A stretch of 64,000 nucleotides of DNA, taken from assembly GCF_018129405.1 (NCBI RefSeq), contig NZ_JAFCLP010000020.1, positions 62,001 to 126,000 on the forward strand. The letters are read 5' to 3'. This DNA comes from Bradyrhizobium iriomotense (GTDB lineage Bacteria; Pseudomonadota; Alphaproteobacteria; Rhizobiales; Xanthobacteraceae). Numbering within the stretch: position 1 is the first letter of the stretch; every line of letters begins with the position of its first letter. Shown one piece after another: positions 1-8,702 of this stretch. The notes beneath the pieces are model-generated. The model worked only from the letters and a program-made list of their open reading frames with translations, had not been told where the DNA came from and ran no database searches. Position numbers and translations under genes: made by a program.

Positions 1-315
1 ACCCCAGTCCTCGTCGGGAATCTCGAAAAAGTCCTTCGGCTCGAAGATGCCGGCGTTGTTGATGAGGATGTCGATTTCGGGCAGAGCCGCCACCAGCGCC
101 TTGCAGCCGGCAGCGGTGGAAACGTCGGCGGCGATGCCGCGGACCTTGGCGCCCGTCCCTTCCAGCTTGCGCACGGCCGCATCGACCTTGTCCTGGCCGC
201 GCCCGTTGATCACGACGCTCGCGCCCGAGGCGGCAAGGCCTTTGGCGATGGCATGGCCGATGCCGGCGGTCGAGCCGGTCACCAGGGCGGTCTTTCCGGA
301 AAGGTCGATGTTCAT
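1..315 (-). CDS. SDR family oxidoreductase, C-terminus cut by window edge
   Basis: This is the N-terminal 105 residues of a short-chain dehydrogenase/reductase, an NAD(P)-dependent oxidoreductase of the cytoplasm. The cofactor motif TGSTAGIG (TGxxxGxG) lies near residues 14-21 and the NNAG motif near residue 88; both are hallmarks of classical SDRs. The catalytic Tyr-Lys pair would lie beyond the window edge. The start at 315 puts the Rossmann strand directly after a short MNIDLSGK leader, as usual in the family. It diverges from the solute-binding protein gene at 506 with about 190 bp between them. The substrate cannot be inferred. Confidence 0.85.
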   Translation of the reverse strand, partial: MNIDLSGKTALVTGSTAGIGHAIAKGLAASGASVVINGRGQDKVDAAVRKLEGTGAKVRGIAADVSTAAGCKALVAALPEIDILINNAGIFEPKDFFEIPDEDWG

Positions 316-505
316 GTACTGTCTCCATCAGGTCGATGGTGGGGATATCGGACGCGGCGGATCGGGCCGCAATCGGCGCTCACCAATCAGTGAGGCGCCC
401 GGCACTTTTCCTGCGCTCCCCTGGGCGCCGCGGACTGCCGCTGGAACGATTGTTGCTTGGCCATCCGGGATTCTCTTGCTCACTTAAGAACGGAAGAACG
501 ACGCG

Positions 506-1474
506 ATGAAAAGAACGGCTTTGACGGTTGTGCTCGGTTTGATTGCTGGCAATGCGCCCGCACCGGCCCAGGCGGTCTATCCGGAAAAGTCGCTGCAATT
601 GATCGTCCCCTTCCCGCCCGGCGGCGCCTCCGACGTCGTGGCGCGCATCATCGGCAGCGAGCTGGAGACGCGGCTCGGCAAGCCCGTGATCATCATGAAC
701 CGCCCCGGCGGCGGCACCACGATCGCGGCCAAGGAAGTCGCGCGCTCGGCGCCTGACGGATACACCCTGTTCTTCAGCTCGAACTCTAGCTTCACGCTGC
801 CGGCGGCGGTGAAGGAAAGCGTGCCTTACGACGCGGCCAAGGATTTCGAGCCGCTCGGCCAGGTCGGCAAGATCACGCTGGCGCTGGTCACCTACAAGGA
901 CAACCCGGTCAAGGACGTGGCTGCGCTGGTCACTGAGGCGAAGGCCAATCCCGACAAGCTGTCGCTTGCGTCCTTTGGCGTCGCAACCGTCTCGCACTTT
1001 GCCGGCGAGCTGTTCAAATCGGCCGCTGGGATCAAGATGGTCCATCTGCCCTACAAGGGCAGTGCGCCGGCGATGAACGACCTCATCGGAAAGCACATCC
1101 AGTACCACGTCGACACCGTGATCGCCGTGAAGCCGCAGATCGAGGCCGGCACCGTCAAGGTGCTCGCGGTGTTCTCGGGCAAGCGCACGCCGTTCCTGCC
1201 CGACGTGCCGACGCTCGCAGAGCTCGGCTACAGCAATATCGACTTCGCGTCATGGGGCGCCGTGGTCACTCCCAAGGGCTTGCCGCCGGCCGTTCACGAC
1301 AAGCTGTCGGCGACCCTGGAGGAGACGATCAACAATCCCTCGGTGGCCGAGCGCTTCGCCAAGGTCGGCTTCGAGCCGGGCTTCTCGCGTTACAGCGACT
1401 GGGCGGGAGCGATCGGCAAGGAGACCGCTGAAATGAAGGACATCGCCCAAAAGGCGGGGATCAAGGAAGAATAG
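506..1474 (+). CDS. Bug-family (tripartite tricarboxylate transporter) substrate-binding protein
   Basis: A 322-residue periplasmic binding protein of the Bug/TctC family, which captures carboxylates or other small organic solutes for TTT-type transporters. Residues 1-23 form a Sec signal peptide ending APAQA, followed by the family opening YPEKSLQLIVPFPPGG. Internal hallmarks include the HLPYKGSAPAMNDLIG segment. No TctA or TctB membrane genes lie beside it, so it is an orphan binding protein, which is common in this very expanded family in Bradyrhizobium and Burkholderiales. The ligand is unknown. The gene ends just before a bidirectional terminator shared with rplQ. Confidence 0.9.
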   Translation: MKRTALTVVLGLIAGNAPAPAQAVYPEKSLQLIVPFPPGGASDVVARIIGSELETRLGKPVIIMNRPGGGTTIAAKEVARSAPDGYTLFFSSNSSFTLPAAVKESVPYDAAKDFEPLGQVGKITLALVTYKDNPVKDVAALVTEAKANPDKLSLASFGVATVSHFAGELFKSAAGIKMVHLPYKGSAPAMNDLIGKHIQYHVDTVIAVKPQIEAGTVKVLAVFSGKRTPFLPDVPTLAELGYSNIDFASWGAVVTPKGLPPAVHDKLSATLEETINNPSVAERFAKVGFEPGFSRYSDWAGAIGKETAEMKDIAQKAGIKEE

Positions 1475-1504
1475 CGCCTCGCGGATCCGCAGCATTCCAA
1501 GAAC

Positions 1505-1532
1505 AAAAAACGGCGCCCGAGGGCGCCGTTTT
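1505..1532. terminator. Bidirectional intrinsic terminator
   Basis: Six A, an 8-bp GC stem (CGGCGCCC/GGGCGCCG) with a GA loop, then four T. It works in both directions: after the plus-strand Bug gene and after rplQ, the last gene of the minus-strand ribosomal block. Confidence 0.85.
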
Positions 1533-1555
1533 CAATCCATATCCGCAGAGGTGGC

Positions 1556-1972
1556 TTACGCCGCCTCGGCTTCCTTTTCCTGCACCGGACCGGAATCCTG
1601 GCCCTTGGCATCGACGTCGCGATCGACGAACTCGATCACCGCCATCGCGGCGTTGTCGCCGTAGCGGAAGCCGGCCTTGATGATGCGGGTGTAGCCGCCC
1701 TGGCGGTCCTTGTAGCGGGTCGCGAGCGTGTCGAAGAGCTTCTTGACCATGTCGACGTCGCGCAGCTCCGAGATCGCCTGGCGGCGGAGCGACAGGCCGC
1801 CCTTCTTGCCGAGGGTGACGAGCTTCTCGACGATCGGACGGAGCTCCTTGGCCTTCGGCAGCGTGGTGACGATCTGCTCGTGCTTGATCAGCGCGGCCGC
1901 CATGTTGGCGAACATCGCCTTGCGATGCTCGGCCGTTCGGTTGAGCTTCCGATGAACCTTGCCGTGACGCAT
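1556..1972 (-). CDS. rplQ: 50S ribosomal protein L17
   Basis: L17 of the large subunit, 138 residues. It opens [17 protein letters not shown], the invariant start of the family, and keeps the [10 protein letters not shown] region. The C-terminal 20 or so residues are an acidic/Ala extension typical of alphaproteobacteria. It is the last gene of the alpha operon, about 170 bp after rpoA, and its mRNA ends at the terminator at 1505-1532. Confidence 0.98.
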   Translation of the reverse strand: MRHGKVHRKLNRTAEHRKAMFANMAAALIKHEQIVTTLPKAKELRPIVEKLVTLGKKGGLSLRRQAISELRDVDMVKKLFDTLATRYKDRQGGYTRIIKAGFRYGDNAAMAVIEFVDRDVDAKGQDSGPVQEKEAEAA

Positions 1973-2053
1973 GTGTTTGGTCCTTACGTTAAAACTGCCG
2001 CGACGGTTCGTCGGACATGTTGCTCAGGTGGGCTGCCTGCGTTCGCCCATGGT

Positions 2054-2131
2054 GTCATTCCGGACGGCGCGAAGCGGCGATCCGGAATCTCGAGGTTCCG
2101 GGTTCGGCTCTGCGAGCCGCCCCGGAACGAC
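2054..2131. repeat. Rhizobiales-type palindromic intergenic repeat
   Basis: The rpoA-rplQ spacer contains an imperfect palindrome about 78 bp long. Its ends are GTCATTCCGG and CCGGAACGAC, with inner arms CCGGAATCTCGAGGTTCCGG. Elements of this form are scattered in Bradyrhizobium intergenic regions (from memory). In the transcript it would fold into a multi-stem structure between rpoA and rplQ. No coding content is seen. Confidence 0.6.
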
Positions 2132-2138
2132 GAAATGC

Positions 2139-3170
2139 TTAGTAATGATCCTCGAAGCGCTTGGCGAGCTCGTCGATGTTCTCCGGCGGCCAGCCCGGCA
2201 CTTCCATGCCGAGGTGCAGACCCATCTGGGCCAGCACTTCCTTGATCTCGTTCAGCGACTTGCGGCCGAAGTTCGGGGTGCGGAGCATTTCCGCTTCGCT
2301 CTTCTGCACGAGGTCGCCGATGTAGACGATGTTGTCGTTCTTCAAGCAGTTGGCCGAACGCACCGACAGCTCGAGCTCGTCCACCTTCTTGAGGAAGGCC
2401 GGGTTGAAGGCGAGGTCCGGGATGATCTCCTGGGCGACTTCCTTGCGCGGCTCTTCGAAGTTGACGAACACGTTGAGCTGATCCTGCAGGATGCGGGCGG
2501 CATAGGCCACCGAGTCATCCGGCGAGATCGCGCCGTTGGTCTCGATCGTCATGGTCAGCTTGTCGTAGTCGAGGATCTGGCCCTCGCGGGTGTTCTCGAC
2601 CTTGTAGGAGACCTTGCGGACCGGCGAGTACAGGCTGTCGACCGGGATCAGGCCGATCGGCGCGTCCTCGGGACGGTTGCGCTCGGCGGGCACGTAGCCC
2701 TTGCCGGTGGAGACCGTGAACTCCATGCGGATCTCGGCGCCCTCGTCGAGCGTGCAGATCTGCAGGTCCGGATTGAGCACGGTGACGTCGCCGACGGTCT
2801 GGATGTCGCCGGCGGTGACGACGCCCGGGCCCTGCTTCTTCACGACCATGCGCTTGGGGCCTTCGCCCTGCATCTTGATCGAGATGTCCTTGATGTTCAG
2901 CACGATGTCGGTGACGTCCTCACGGACGCCCGCGATCGAGGAGAACTCGTGCAGCACGCCATCGATGTGCACCGACTGCACCGCCGCGCCCTGGAGCGAG
3001 GAGAGCAGGATGCGGCGCAGCGCGTTGCCGAGGGTCTGGCCGAAGCCGCGCTCGAGCGGCTCGGCGACGATGGTCGCGAAACGCGAGGGGTCACTGCCGG
3101 GCGTGACCTGGAGCTTGTTCGGCCGAATCAGTTCTTGCCAATTTTTCTGGATCGTCACTGTTTCACCCAT
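2139..3170 (-). CDS. rpoA: DNA-directed RNA polymerase subunit alpha
   Basis: The alpha subunit dimerises to nucleate RNA polymerase assembly and contacts UP elements and activators through its C-terminal domain. The 343-residue form starting [17 protein letters not shown] is chosen; an in-frame upstream ATG would add ten residues with no homology. The N-terminal domain contains the [12 protein letters not shown] motif near residues 50-60. The C-terminal domain starts near residue 250 and has [13 protein letters not shown] and the [10 protein letters not shown] helix. It follows rpsK in the usual alpha-operon order. Confidence 0.98.
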   Translation of the reverse strand: MGETVTIQKNWQELIRPNKLQVTPGSDPSRFATIVAEPLERGFGQTLGNALRRILLSSLQGAAVQSVHIDGVLHEFSSIAGVREDVTDIVLNIKDISIKMQGEGPKRMVVKKQGPGVVTAGDIQTVGDVTVLNPDLQICTLDEGAEIRMEFTVSTGKGYVPAERNRPEDAPIGLIPVDSLYSPVRKVSYKVENTREGQILDYDKLTMTIETNGAISPDDSVAYAARILQDQLNVFVNFEEPRKEVAQEIIPDLAFNPAFLKKVDELELSVRSANCLKNDNIVYIGDLVQKSEAEMLRTPNFGRKSLNEIKEVLAQMGLHLGMEVPGWPPENIDELAKRFEDHY

Positions 3171-3285
3171 ACAGGCCAGTCGAACTGCCGTTGCAGACAC
3201 TGGCGTTGGAGAAAGGCCGCAGATTGCACCCGCGGCTTCTTAGAAAAGTCATCGCGGGCGCCGCCGATGCGCCCGCAATGTCGTA

Positions 3286-3675
3286 TCAAACGCGCCGACG
3301 CTTGCGGGGACGGCAACCGTTGTGCGGGATCGTGGTCACGTCGCGGATCGAGGTGACGGTGAAGCCCGCGGCCTGGAGCGCGCGGAGCGCCGACTCGCGG
3401 CCCGAACCGGGACCGGCAACTTCGACTTCCAGCGTGCGCATGCCGTGCTCCTGCGCCTTCTTCGACACGTCCTCGGCGGCAACCTGCGCGGCATACGGGG
3501 TCGACTTGCGCGAGCCCTTGAAGCCCATCGTGCCGGCGGAAGACCAGGCAATCGTGTTGCCCTGCGCGTCGGTGATGGTGATGGTCGTGTTGTTGAACGA
3601 CGAGTTCACGTGCGCAACGCCGGAGGCGATGTTCTTGCGCTCACGACGGCGAACGCGGGTGGCTTCCTTGCCCAT
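3286..3675 (-). CDS. rpsK: 30S ribosomal protein S11
   Basis: S11 lines the platform of the small subunit near the E-site mRNA path. The protein has 129 residues and ends in the family signature [12 protein letters not shown]; the internal [11 protein letters not shown] segment is also diagnostic. It lies between rpsM and rpoA, as in other alpha operons. The 130-bp gap from rpsM holds the heptad hairpin at 3738-3800. Confidence 0.98.
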   Translation of the reverse strand: MGKEATRVRRRERKNIASGVAHVNSSFNNTTITITDAQGNTIAWSSAGTMGFKGSRKSTPYAAQVAAEDVSKKAQEHGMRTLEVEVAGPGSGRESALRALQAAGFTVTSIRDVTTIPHNGCRPRKRRRV

Positions 3676-3737
3676 TGAGTCCCTTTCCTGAAGATCTCAA
3701 ACGCCGCCGTAATGCCAGCGGCTACACCTTTGAAAAT

Positions 3738-3800
3738 GCGAATGGCGAGTGGCGAATAGCGAGTGGATGACCACTCGCCATTCGCCACTCACCTATTCGC
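3738..3800 (-). repeat. Heptad-built inverted repeat after rpsM stop
   Basis: Four 7-bp units (GCGAATG, GCGAGTG, GCGAATA, GCGAGTG) run from 3738 to 3765. After a 4-nt ATGA loop comes a near-perfect inverted copy ending at 3800. The predicted RNA stem is about 29 bp. Reading on the minus strand it starts 5 nt after the rpsM stop codon. It has no T-run, so it is not a standard intrinsic terminator. The same type of element sits behind tuf at 17553-17613. Confidence 0.75.
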
Positions 3801-3805
3801 GCGAA

Positions 3806-4174
3806 TTACTTCTTCTTGCCGGCGATGGCCTTGGCCGGACCCTTGCGCGTACGCGCATTGGTGTGGGTGCGCTGACCGCGCACCGGCAGACCGCGACGAT
3901 GACGCAGGCCGCGATAGCAGCCGAGGTCCATCAGACGCTTGATGTTGATGCCGACCTCACGACGCAGGTCGCCCTCGACGAGATAGTCGCGGTCGATCAC
4001 TTCGCGGATCTGGAGAACTTCGGCGTCGCTGAGCTGATTGACGCGACGATCCTCGGGGATCTTCACCTTCTCGATGATGTCACCGGCAATCTTCGGGCCG
4101 ATGCCATGGATGTACTGGAGCGCGATCAGCACGCGCTTGTTGGTGGGAATGTTCACGCCGGCAATACGGGCCAC
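3806..4174 (-). CDS. rpsM: 30S ribosomal protein S13
   Basis: S13 sits in the head of the 30S subunit and contacts the 50S subunit and the P-site tRNA. It has 122 residues, starting [15 protein letters not shown]. It keeps the helix-hairpin-helix [12 protein letters not shown], the [24 protein letters not shown] signature region and a basic KKK tail. It is the first gene of the alpha operon and is preceded by a promoter candidate at 4325-4354. No rpmJ gene lies next to it. Confidence 0.98.
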   Translation of the reverse strand: MARIAGVNIPTNKRVLIALQYIHGIGPKIAGDIIEKVKIPEDRRVNQLSDAEVLQIREVIDRDYLVEGDLRREVGINIKRLMDLGCYRGLRHRRGLPVRGQRTHTNARTRKGPAKAIAGKKK

Positions 4175-4324
4175 GGCCTTCTCTCCTGTTGCCGATCCCT
4201 CGTCAGGAATCGGGCTTAAGTGCTTGCTTTCTCGGGCAGGTGTTCACAAACGCGAACACGACGCCCACCCCCGGTCTTCCTGGGGCCCGGCATCGTCTGA
4301 AACTATCCGACTTGGATGCGGGGC

Positions 4325-4354
4325 TTATTAGGGGATTCCAGGGGCCTTCGTCAA
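4325..4354 (-). promoter_or_regulatory. Promoter candidate for the alpha operon
   Basis: On the minus strand TTGACG is followed after 18 bp by TAATAA, close to the sigma-70 consensus. It lies between the adk stop codon and rpsM, so it could give the alpha operon its own transcription independent of spc. The call is by inspection only. Confidence 0.5.
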
Positions 4355-4360
4355 CCGCTG

Positions 4361-5236
4361 CTAGCGCTTGGCTCGCTTTTTCGTGACCTTTTTTGCGGCC
4401 TTTTTGGCACCCTTTTTGACGGCCTTCTTGGCGGTCTTTTTCGCTGCCTTTTTGACCGTTTTCTTTGCCGCCTTCTTGGTCCCCTTCACGGCCTTCTTGG
4501 CCGCTTTTTTGGTGGTTTTGGCCGATTTCGCAGTCTTTTTAGCCGCTTTTGCCGGCTTTTTGGCGGCCTTGGCCTGCTTTTGGGCGGTCTTGGCCTTCTT
4601 GGCCGGGGCCGACTTCGCCGCGCTGCGGGCGTGGGTCTTGGGTTCCACCGCCCCGAGCGCCAGGAGCTGGCGGTGGATGGCGCGGGTGACCTCGTCGATG
4701 GCCATCATGCCGTCGATGGTGGAGAGCTTCCGCCGCTCGGAATAGTAGTGAATCAGGGGTTCCGTCTGGCTGCGGTAGCTGGCCAGGCGCTTGGTCAGGA
4801 CCTCCGGGGTGTCGTCGAGCCGGACCTCCTCCCCGCGTTCACGCATCTGGGCGACGCGGGTCTCGACCCGGCTCAGAAGCGCACTCTCGTTGACGCGGAG
4901 CTCGATCACCGCATCAAGCTTGAGATGCTTGTGCCTCAGCAGCTCATCCAGCGCCTCGGCCTGCGGCACGGTGCGCGGGAAGCCGTCGAGGATGAAACCG
5001 TTTTTGGCGTCGGGCTGGTCGATCCGGTCGGAAATGATTCCGACCACGACCTCATCAGGCACGAGCCCGCCGCCGGCCATGACCTCCTTGGCCTTCAGCC
5101 CGACCGGCGTTCCCGCCGCAACGGCCGCGCGCAGCATCTCGCCGGTGGAAAGCTGGACGATGCCATAGCGCTGCACCAAGAGCTGCGCCTGGGTCCCCTT
5201 GCCTGACCCCGGCGGTCCCAGAAGTATAATTCTCAT
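4361..5236 (-). CDS. adk: Adenylate kinase with Lys/Ala-rich C-terminal tail
   Basis: Adenylate kinase interconverts ATP + AMP and 2 ADP in the cytoplasm. Residues 1-198 form a complete short-LID enzyme: P-loop GPPGSGKGT (7-15), AMP-binding LSTGEMLR (29-36), DGFPRT (84-89) and LID-side [13 protein letters not shown] (139-151). Bacterial Adk usually ends near residue 190-220. Here a tail of about 90 residues follows (200-291), made almost entirely of Lys and Ala with KKAAKK-like repeats, resembling histone H1 or AlgP-type tails. Such tails usually bind nucleic acid or polyphosphate; for this enzyme that is an inference. The start overlaps the end of the SecY paralogue by 4 bp, so translation is probably coupled. 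Confidence 0.95.
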   Translation of the reverse strand: MRIILLGPPGSGKGTQAQLLVQRYGIVQLSTGEMLRAAVAAGTPVGLKAKEVMAGGGLVPDEVVVGIISDRIDQPDAKNGFILDGFPRTVPQAEALDELLRHKHLKLDAVIELRVNESALLSRVETRVAQMRERGEEVRLDDTPEVLTKRLASYRSQTEPLIHYYSERRKLSTIDGMMAIDEVTRAIHRQLLALGAVEPKTHARSAAKSAPAKKAKTAQKQAKAAKKPAKAAKKTAKSAKTTKKAAKKAVKGTKKAAKKTVKKAAKKTAKKAVKKGAKKAAKKVTKKRAKR

Positions 5237-6444
5237 CGGCGTACGCCCCCCGGATTGGTGAGCGATACGTCGCGCACCTGTGTTTTGATATCAAGAGCGG
5301 TGCAAACCACAACCAGCGCTCCACCGCCATTGATGATCATACTATAAGGCAGACCGATCCCGTAAAGCTCGAACACCTCCGGAATCAACTGCAACACAGT
5401 CAGGTAGACGGCTCCGACGACTGTCGTCAATGATACGACGCGATCGAGATGGTCGGCCGTCGCCTCGCCGGGCGCGACGCCGGGAATGGTGCCATCATGC
5501 TGCGCCAGGGATTTGGCCGTATCTTCGGGATCAACGACATAGGCCGTGTAGATGAAGGCGAGCACGAAGACCGCGATCGACACGAGGATCATGTGCGCCG
5601 GCTGCCCCAGTTGGAGATGCCGGTAGGCCGCGGCGACCAAGGGGTGATCGCCGCCCAGGATGAAGCCGGCAAAGGCCAGCGGCAGAAAGAAGATCCACGG
5701 CGCCACCGTGACCGGAATCAGGTACCCGGCGCTGTTGAGCTTGATCGGCAGCACGGCATCGCGCGCCGGCAGTTGCCGATGGCCGACGCCACGTGCGCCG
5801 AACTCGACGCGCACATTTCGCCGTGCGCCTTCGACAAGCACGATCACGGCAATGGTGATGATCCAGAACACGGCATGGCCGAGCACGAGATTGCCCGAGA
5901 TCGCACCACTCTGCACGAGATCCAGAATGCCGACGACGTTTTGCGGAATGGCGACGATGAAGCTGACGCTCAAGATCAGGGCGAGGCCATTGCCGATGCC
6001 GTGGCGGGTGATCTGTTCGCTGAGCCACACCAGCACGAAGACGCCGCCGACCATCGAGGCCGTGGCGGTCATCACGAACCAGCCATCGGGATCCCTGACG
6101 AGGCCCGGAATGGATGTCAACGCCGAGGCGATACCGTAGGCTTGAAAGGCCGCAAGACCCAGCGTGAGGCCGAGCGTGGCACGCGCCAGCTTGCGGCGGC
6201 CGCCCTCACCCGATCGCTCCAGCGAATTCAGGCCGCGCCATGCCACGGACAGCAGCCGTATGAGGATCGCCGCAGTCAGATAGGGAATGAGGCCGAGCGC
6301 AAAGATCGACAGGCGGGATATGAAGTCGAGCATCGGCGAGTAGCTCGGAACGTTCAATCCCGCGACCGGGATCTGTGTGCCGAGCCGGAAAAGGAGCAGC
6401 GCGCCAATCGTGAAAGCGATTCGGCGCGCGAGCTCCCTTCTCAT
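5233..6444 (-). CDS. Divergent SecY paralogue lacking plug and C5 arginine
   Basis: A 403-residue, ten-helix membrane protein clearly homologous to the adjacent SecY, with matching segments such as YRLGTx[10 protein letters not shown], the [13 protein letters not shown] region and the LPIKLNSAG loop. It differs where SecY function is focused. The segment between TM1 and TM2 is about 16 residues shorter and lacks the GGILGMFNMF plug. The conserved C5-loop Arg (R357 in canonical SecY) is Ala324 in PGVAPGE. The cytosolic N-terminus and C-terminal helix are also shortened. It overlaps secY and adk by 4 bp each. It could be a specialised translocon, a SecY partner or a membrane protein with a new role; the function is unknown. 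Confidence 0.85.
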   Translation of the reverse strand: MRRELARRIAFTIGALLLFRLGTQIPVAGLNVPSYSPMLDFISRLSIFALGLIPYLTAAILIRLLSVAWRGLNSLERSGEGGRRKLARATLGLTLGLAAFQAYGIASALTSIPGLVRDPDGWFVMTATASMVGGVFVLVWLSEQITRHGIGNGLALILSVSFIVAIPQNVVGILDLVQSGAISGNLVLGHAVFWIITIAVIVLVEGARRNVRVEFGARGVGHRQLPARDAVLPIKLNSAGYLIPVTVAPWIFFLPLAFAGFILGGDHPLVAAAYRHLQLGQPAHMILVSIAVFVLAFIYTAYVVDPEDTAKSLAQHDGTIPGVAPGEATADHLDRVVSLTTVVGAVYLTVLQLIPEVFELYGIGLPYSMIINGGGALVVVCTALDIKTQVRDVSLTNPGGVRR

Positions 6445-7772
6445 CTACGGCGGCCGCGCAGCTTCGACTTGCGGATCAGGCCTTCGTACTGATGGGCCAG
6501 CAGATAGCCCTGCACCTGCGCCACCGTGTCCATGGTGACGCTGACCACGATCAGCAGCGAGGTGCCGCCGAAGTAGAACGGCACCGAGGCGTAGGAGATC
6601 AGGATCTCCGGGATCAAGCAGACGATCGCCAGATAGATCGCACCGAGCACGGTGATGCGCGACAGCACGTAGTCGATATATTCGGCGGTGCGCTCGCCGG
6701 GGCGGATGCCCGGGATGAAGCCGCCGTGCTTCTTCAGATTGTCCGCGGTCTCGGTCGGGTTGAACACGATCGCGGTGTAGAAGAACGCGAAGAACACGAT
6801 CAGCGCCAGATACATGATCAGGAACAGCGGACGGCCGTGGCCGAGCTGAGTGGTGATCCACTGGAACCATTCCGGCCCGCTGCCCGCGTTGAAGTTCGCA
6901 ACCGTGGTCGGCAGCAAGAGCAGCGAGGATGCGAAGATCGGCGGGATCACGCCCGAGGTGTTGAGCTTGAGCGGCAGATGCGAGGACTGGCCCTCGAACA
7001 TCTTGTTGCCGACCTGGCGCTTCGGATACTGGATCAAGAGCCGGCGCTGGGCGCGCTCCATGAACACGATGAAGGCGATCACGGCGACGGCCATGATGAT
7101 GACGACCAGGATCAGACCGGTCGACATCGCGCCCTGACGGCCGAGCTCGAGCATGTTGGCGAGCGCTGCGGGCAGCTCGGCGACGATGCCGGCGAGAATG
7201 ATGAGCGAGATGCCGTTGCCGATGCCGCGCGAGGTGATCTGCTCGCCCAGCCACATCAGGAACATGGTGCCGCCGGTCAACGTGATCGCCGTGGACAGGC
7301 GGAAGAACATGCCGGGCTCGCTGACGACGTTGCCGGCGCCTTCGAGGCCCACCGCAATGCCGTAGGACTGGAACGCGGCCAGGATCACGGTCAGATAGCG
7401 GGTGTACTGGTTCAGCGTCTTGCGGCCGGCCTCACCCTCCTTCTTCAGCGCCTCGAGCTGCGGCGAGACGGTGGTCAGGAGCTGGATGATGATCGAGGCC
7501 GAGATGTACGGCATGATGTTCAGCGCGAAGATCGCCATGCGGTGGATACCGCCGCCGGCGAACATGTTGAACATGCCAAGGATGCCGCCCGCCTGGGACC
7601 GGAACACCTGCTCCCAGATGTTGGGATCGATGCCCGGCAGCGGGATGTAGGTCCCAAGCCGATAAACGAGCAGCGCACCCAGGGTGAACCAGATGCGCTT
7701 CTTCAGTTCGTCGGCCTTGGCAAACGCGCCGAAATTGAGATTGGCTGCCAGTTGTTCCGCTGCAGAGACCAT
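6441..7772 (-). CDS. secY: Preprotein translocase subunit SecY
   Basis: The central channel of the SecYEG translocon in the inner membrane, 443 residues with ten transmembrane helices. The plug region GGILGMFNMF (about 62-71), the C4 loop QYPKRQVGNKMF (248-259) and the C5 loop PGIRPGERT with Arg357 are all intact. It sits after rplO in the spc operon with a 150-bp gap, and its 3' end overlaps the start of the SecY paralogue by 4 bp. Confidence 0.98.
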   Translation of the reverse strand: MVSAAEQLAANLNFGAFAKADELKKRIWFTLGALLVYRLGTYIPLPGIDPNIWEQVFRSQAGGILGMFNMFAGGGIHRMAIFALNIMPYISASIIIQLLTTVSPQLEALKKEGEAGRKTLNQYTRYLTVILAAFQSYGIAVGLEGAGNVVSEPGMFFRLSTAITLTGGTMFLMWLGEQITSRGIGNGISLIILAGIVAELPAALANMLELGRQGAMSTGLILVVIIMAVAVIAFIVFMERAQRRLLIQYPKRQVGNKMFEGQSSHLPLKLNTSGVIPPIFASSLLLLPTTVANFNAGSGPEWFQWITTQLGHGRPLFLIMYLALIVFFAFFYTAIVFNPTETADNLKKHGGFIPGIRPGERTAEYIDYVLSRITVLGAIYLAIVCLIPEILISYASVPFYFGGTSLLIVVSVTMDTVAQVQGYLLAHQYEGLIRKSKLRGRRR

Positions 7773-7890
7773 CTTGGACTTTCTCCCGCCGCCTGTTGCG
7801 CCGTCATGCCCGCGGCCGGGCTACTATCTAGCGGACGCCGGACATTATCTGGGGCTCGGCTTCGATAAGTCCACGTCCCGCATGCGTAAA

Positions 7891-7909
7891 GGCCCGCGAG
7901 CCGCGGGCC
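7891..7909 (-). terminator. Hairpin after rplO (attenuator-like)
   Basis: An 8-bp GC stem GGCCCGCG/CGCGGGCC with a 3-nt loop, followed on the minus strand by only three T. It lies just beyond the rplO stop codon, in the 150-bp gap before secY. It could attenuate or protect the transcript; the short T-run makes full termination unlikely. Confidence 0.45.
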
Positions 7910-7922
7910 AATGACGCAGTTG

Positions 7923-8408
7923 TTACGCCGCCTCGCCTTCTTCCTTGGCAGGGGCGAGGATCTTCACCGAGCCGCCGGCCTTCTCGACCGCCGCGATTGC
8001 GGTCTTGGTGGCGCCATGCACTTCGATGTTGAGCTTGGACTTGAGCTCGCCGCGGCCGAGCAGCCGCAGGCCGGCCTTGGCGCGGCGCAGCACGCCGCCC
8101 TTCACCAGGGCCTCAACGTTCACGACGCTGCCGGCGTCGATCTTCTTGGCATCGACCGCTTCCTGGAGCCGGTCGAGATTGATCTCGGCGAACTCGACGC
8201 GGAAGATGTTGTTGAAGCCGCGCTTGGGCAGACGGCGATGCATCGGCATCTGGCCGCCTTCGAAACCCTTGATACGCACGCCCGAACGCGCGGTCTGGCC
8301 CTTGCCGCCGCGGCCGGACTGCTTGCCCTTGCCCGAACCGATGCCGCGGCCGACGCGCATACGCTTCTTGCGCGAGCCGGCGTTGTCGGCGATATCGCTG
8401 AGCTTCAT
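7923..8408 (-). CDS. rplO: 50S ribosomal protein L15
   Basis: L15 of the large subunit, 161 residues. The Gly/Arg/Lys-rich N-terminal arm with [16 protein letters not shown] and the [17 protein letters not shown] segment identify the family. The C-terminal domain follows, ending in a short acidic tail. It is located between rpmD and secY as in other spc operons. Confidence 0.98.
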   Translation of the reverse strand: MKLSDIADNAGSRKKRMRVGRGIGSGKGKQSGRGGKGQTARSGVRIKGFEGGQMPMHRRLPKRGFNNIFRVEFAEINLDRLQEAVDAKKIDAGSVVNVEALVKGGVLRRAKAGLRLLGRGELKSKLNIEVHGATKTAIAAVEKAGGSVKILAPAKEEGEAA

Positions 8409-8428
8409 CGCCCTTCTCCTTGTGTCTT

Positions 8429-8478
8429 GCGCACGATCTTCACCGAAAACCGGTAGCCCGCTTTCCGGGATCGCGCGC
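8429..8478. repeat. Degenerate Rhizobiales intergenic palindrome
   Basis: The rpmD-rplO gap carries a 50-bp imperfect palindrome. Its ends are GCGCACGATC and GATCGCGCGC, with inner arms GAAAACCGG and GCTTTCCGG. It resembles the CCGGAAAG...ACCGGTTTTC repeats common in Bradyrhizobium and rhizobial genomes; that likeness is from memory. Confidence 0.55.
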
Positions 8479-8484
8479 CGCTTC

Positions 8485-8679
8485 TTACTTCTCGTCGACG
8501 ATGCGGACGAGATGGTGAACCTTCTCGATCATGCCGCGCACGGCCGGAGTATCCGGCAGTTCGCTGGTGCGGCCGATCTTGTTGAGCTTGAGCCCGATCA
8601 GCGTCGAACGCTGCGAGTGATGGCGGCGGATCGCGCTGCCGGTCTGCTCGAGCTTGATGGTCTTTGCGGCCTTGGCCAT
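8485..8679 (-). CDS. rpmD: 50S ribosomal protein L30
   Basis: A 64-residue protein starting [19 protein letters not shown]. The conserved [21 protein letters not shown] region and the C-terminal [11 protein letters not shown] match bacterial L30. It lies between rpsE and rplO in the spc operon. Confidence 0.97.
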   Translation of the reverse strand: MAKAAKTIKLEQTGSAIRRHHSQRSTLIGLKLNKIGRTSELPDTPAVRGMIEKVHHLVRIVDEK

Positions 8680-8702
8680 GGGAGTCTACTCCAAAGCTTC
8701 CG

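Noticed and set aside
3738-3800. CRISPR-like or microsatellite interpretation of the 7-bp repeats
   Set aside because: The units are adjacent without spacers and are arranged as an inverted pair, so a hairpin element is the better description.
4361-4640. The Lys/Ala-rich adk tail as a separate histone-like gene
   Set aside because: It is in frame with adk with no internal stop, and no separate start with a ribosome-binding site was seen, so it is treated as one protein.
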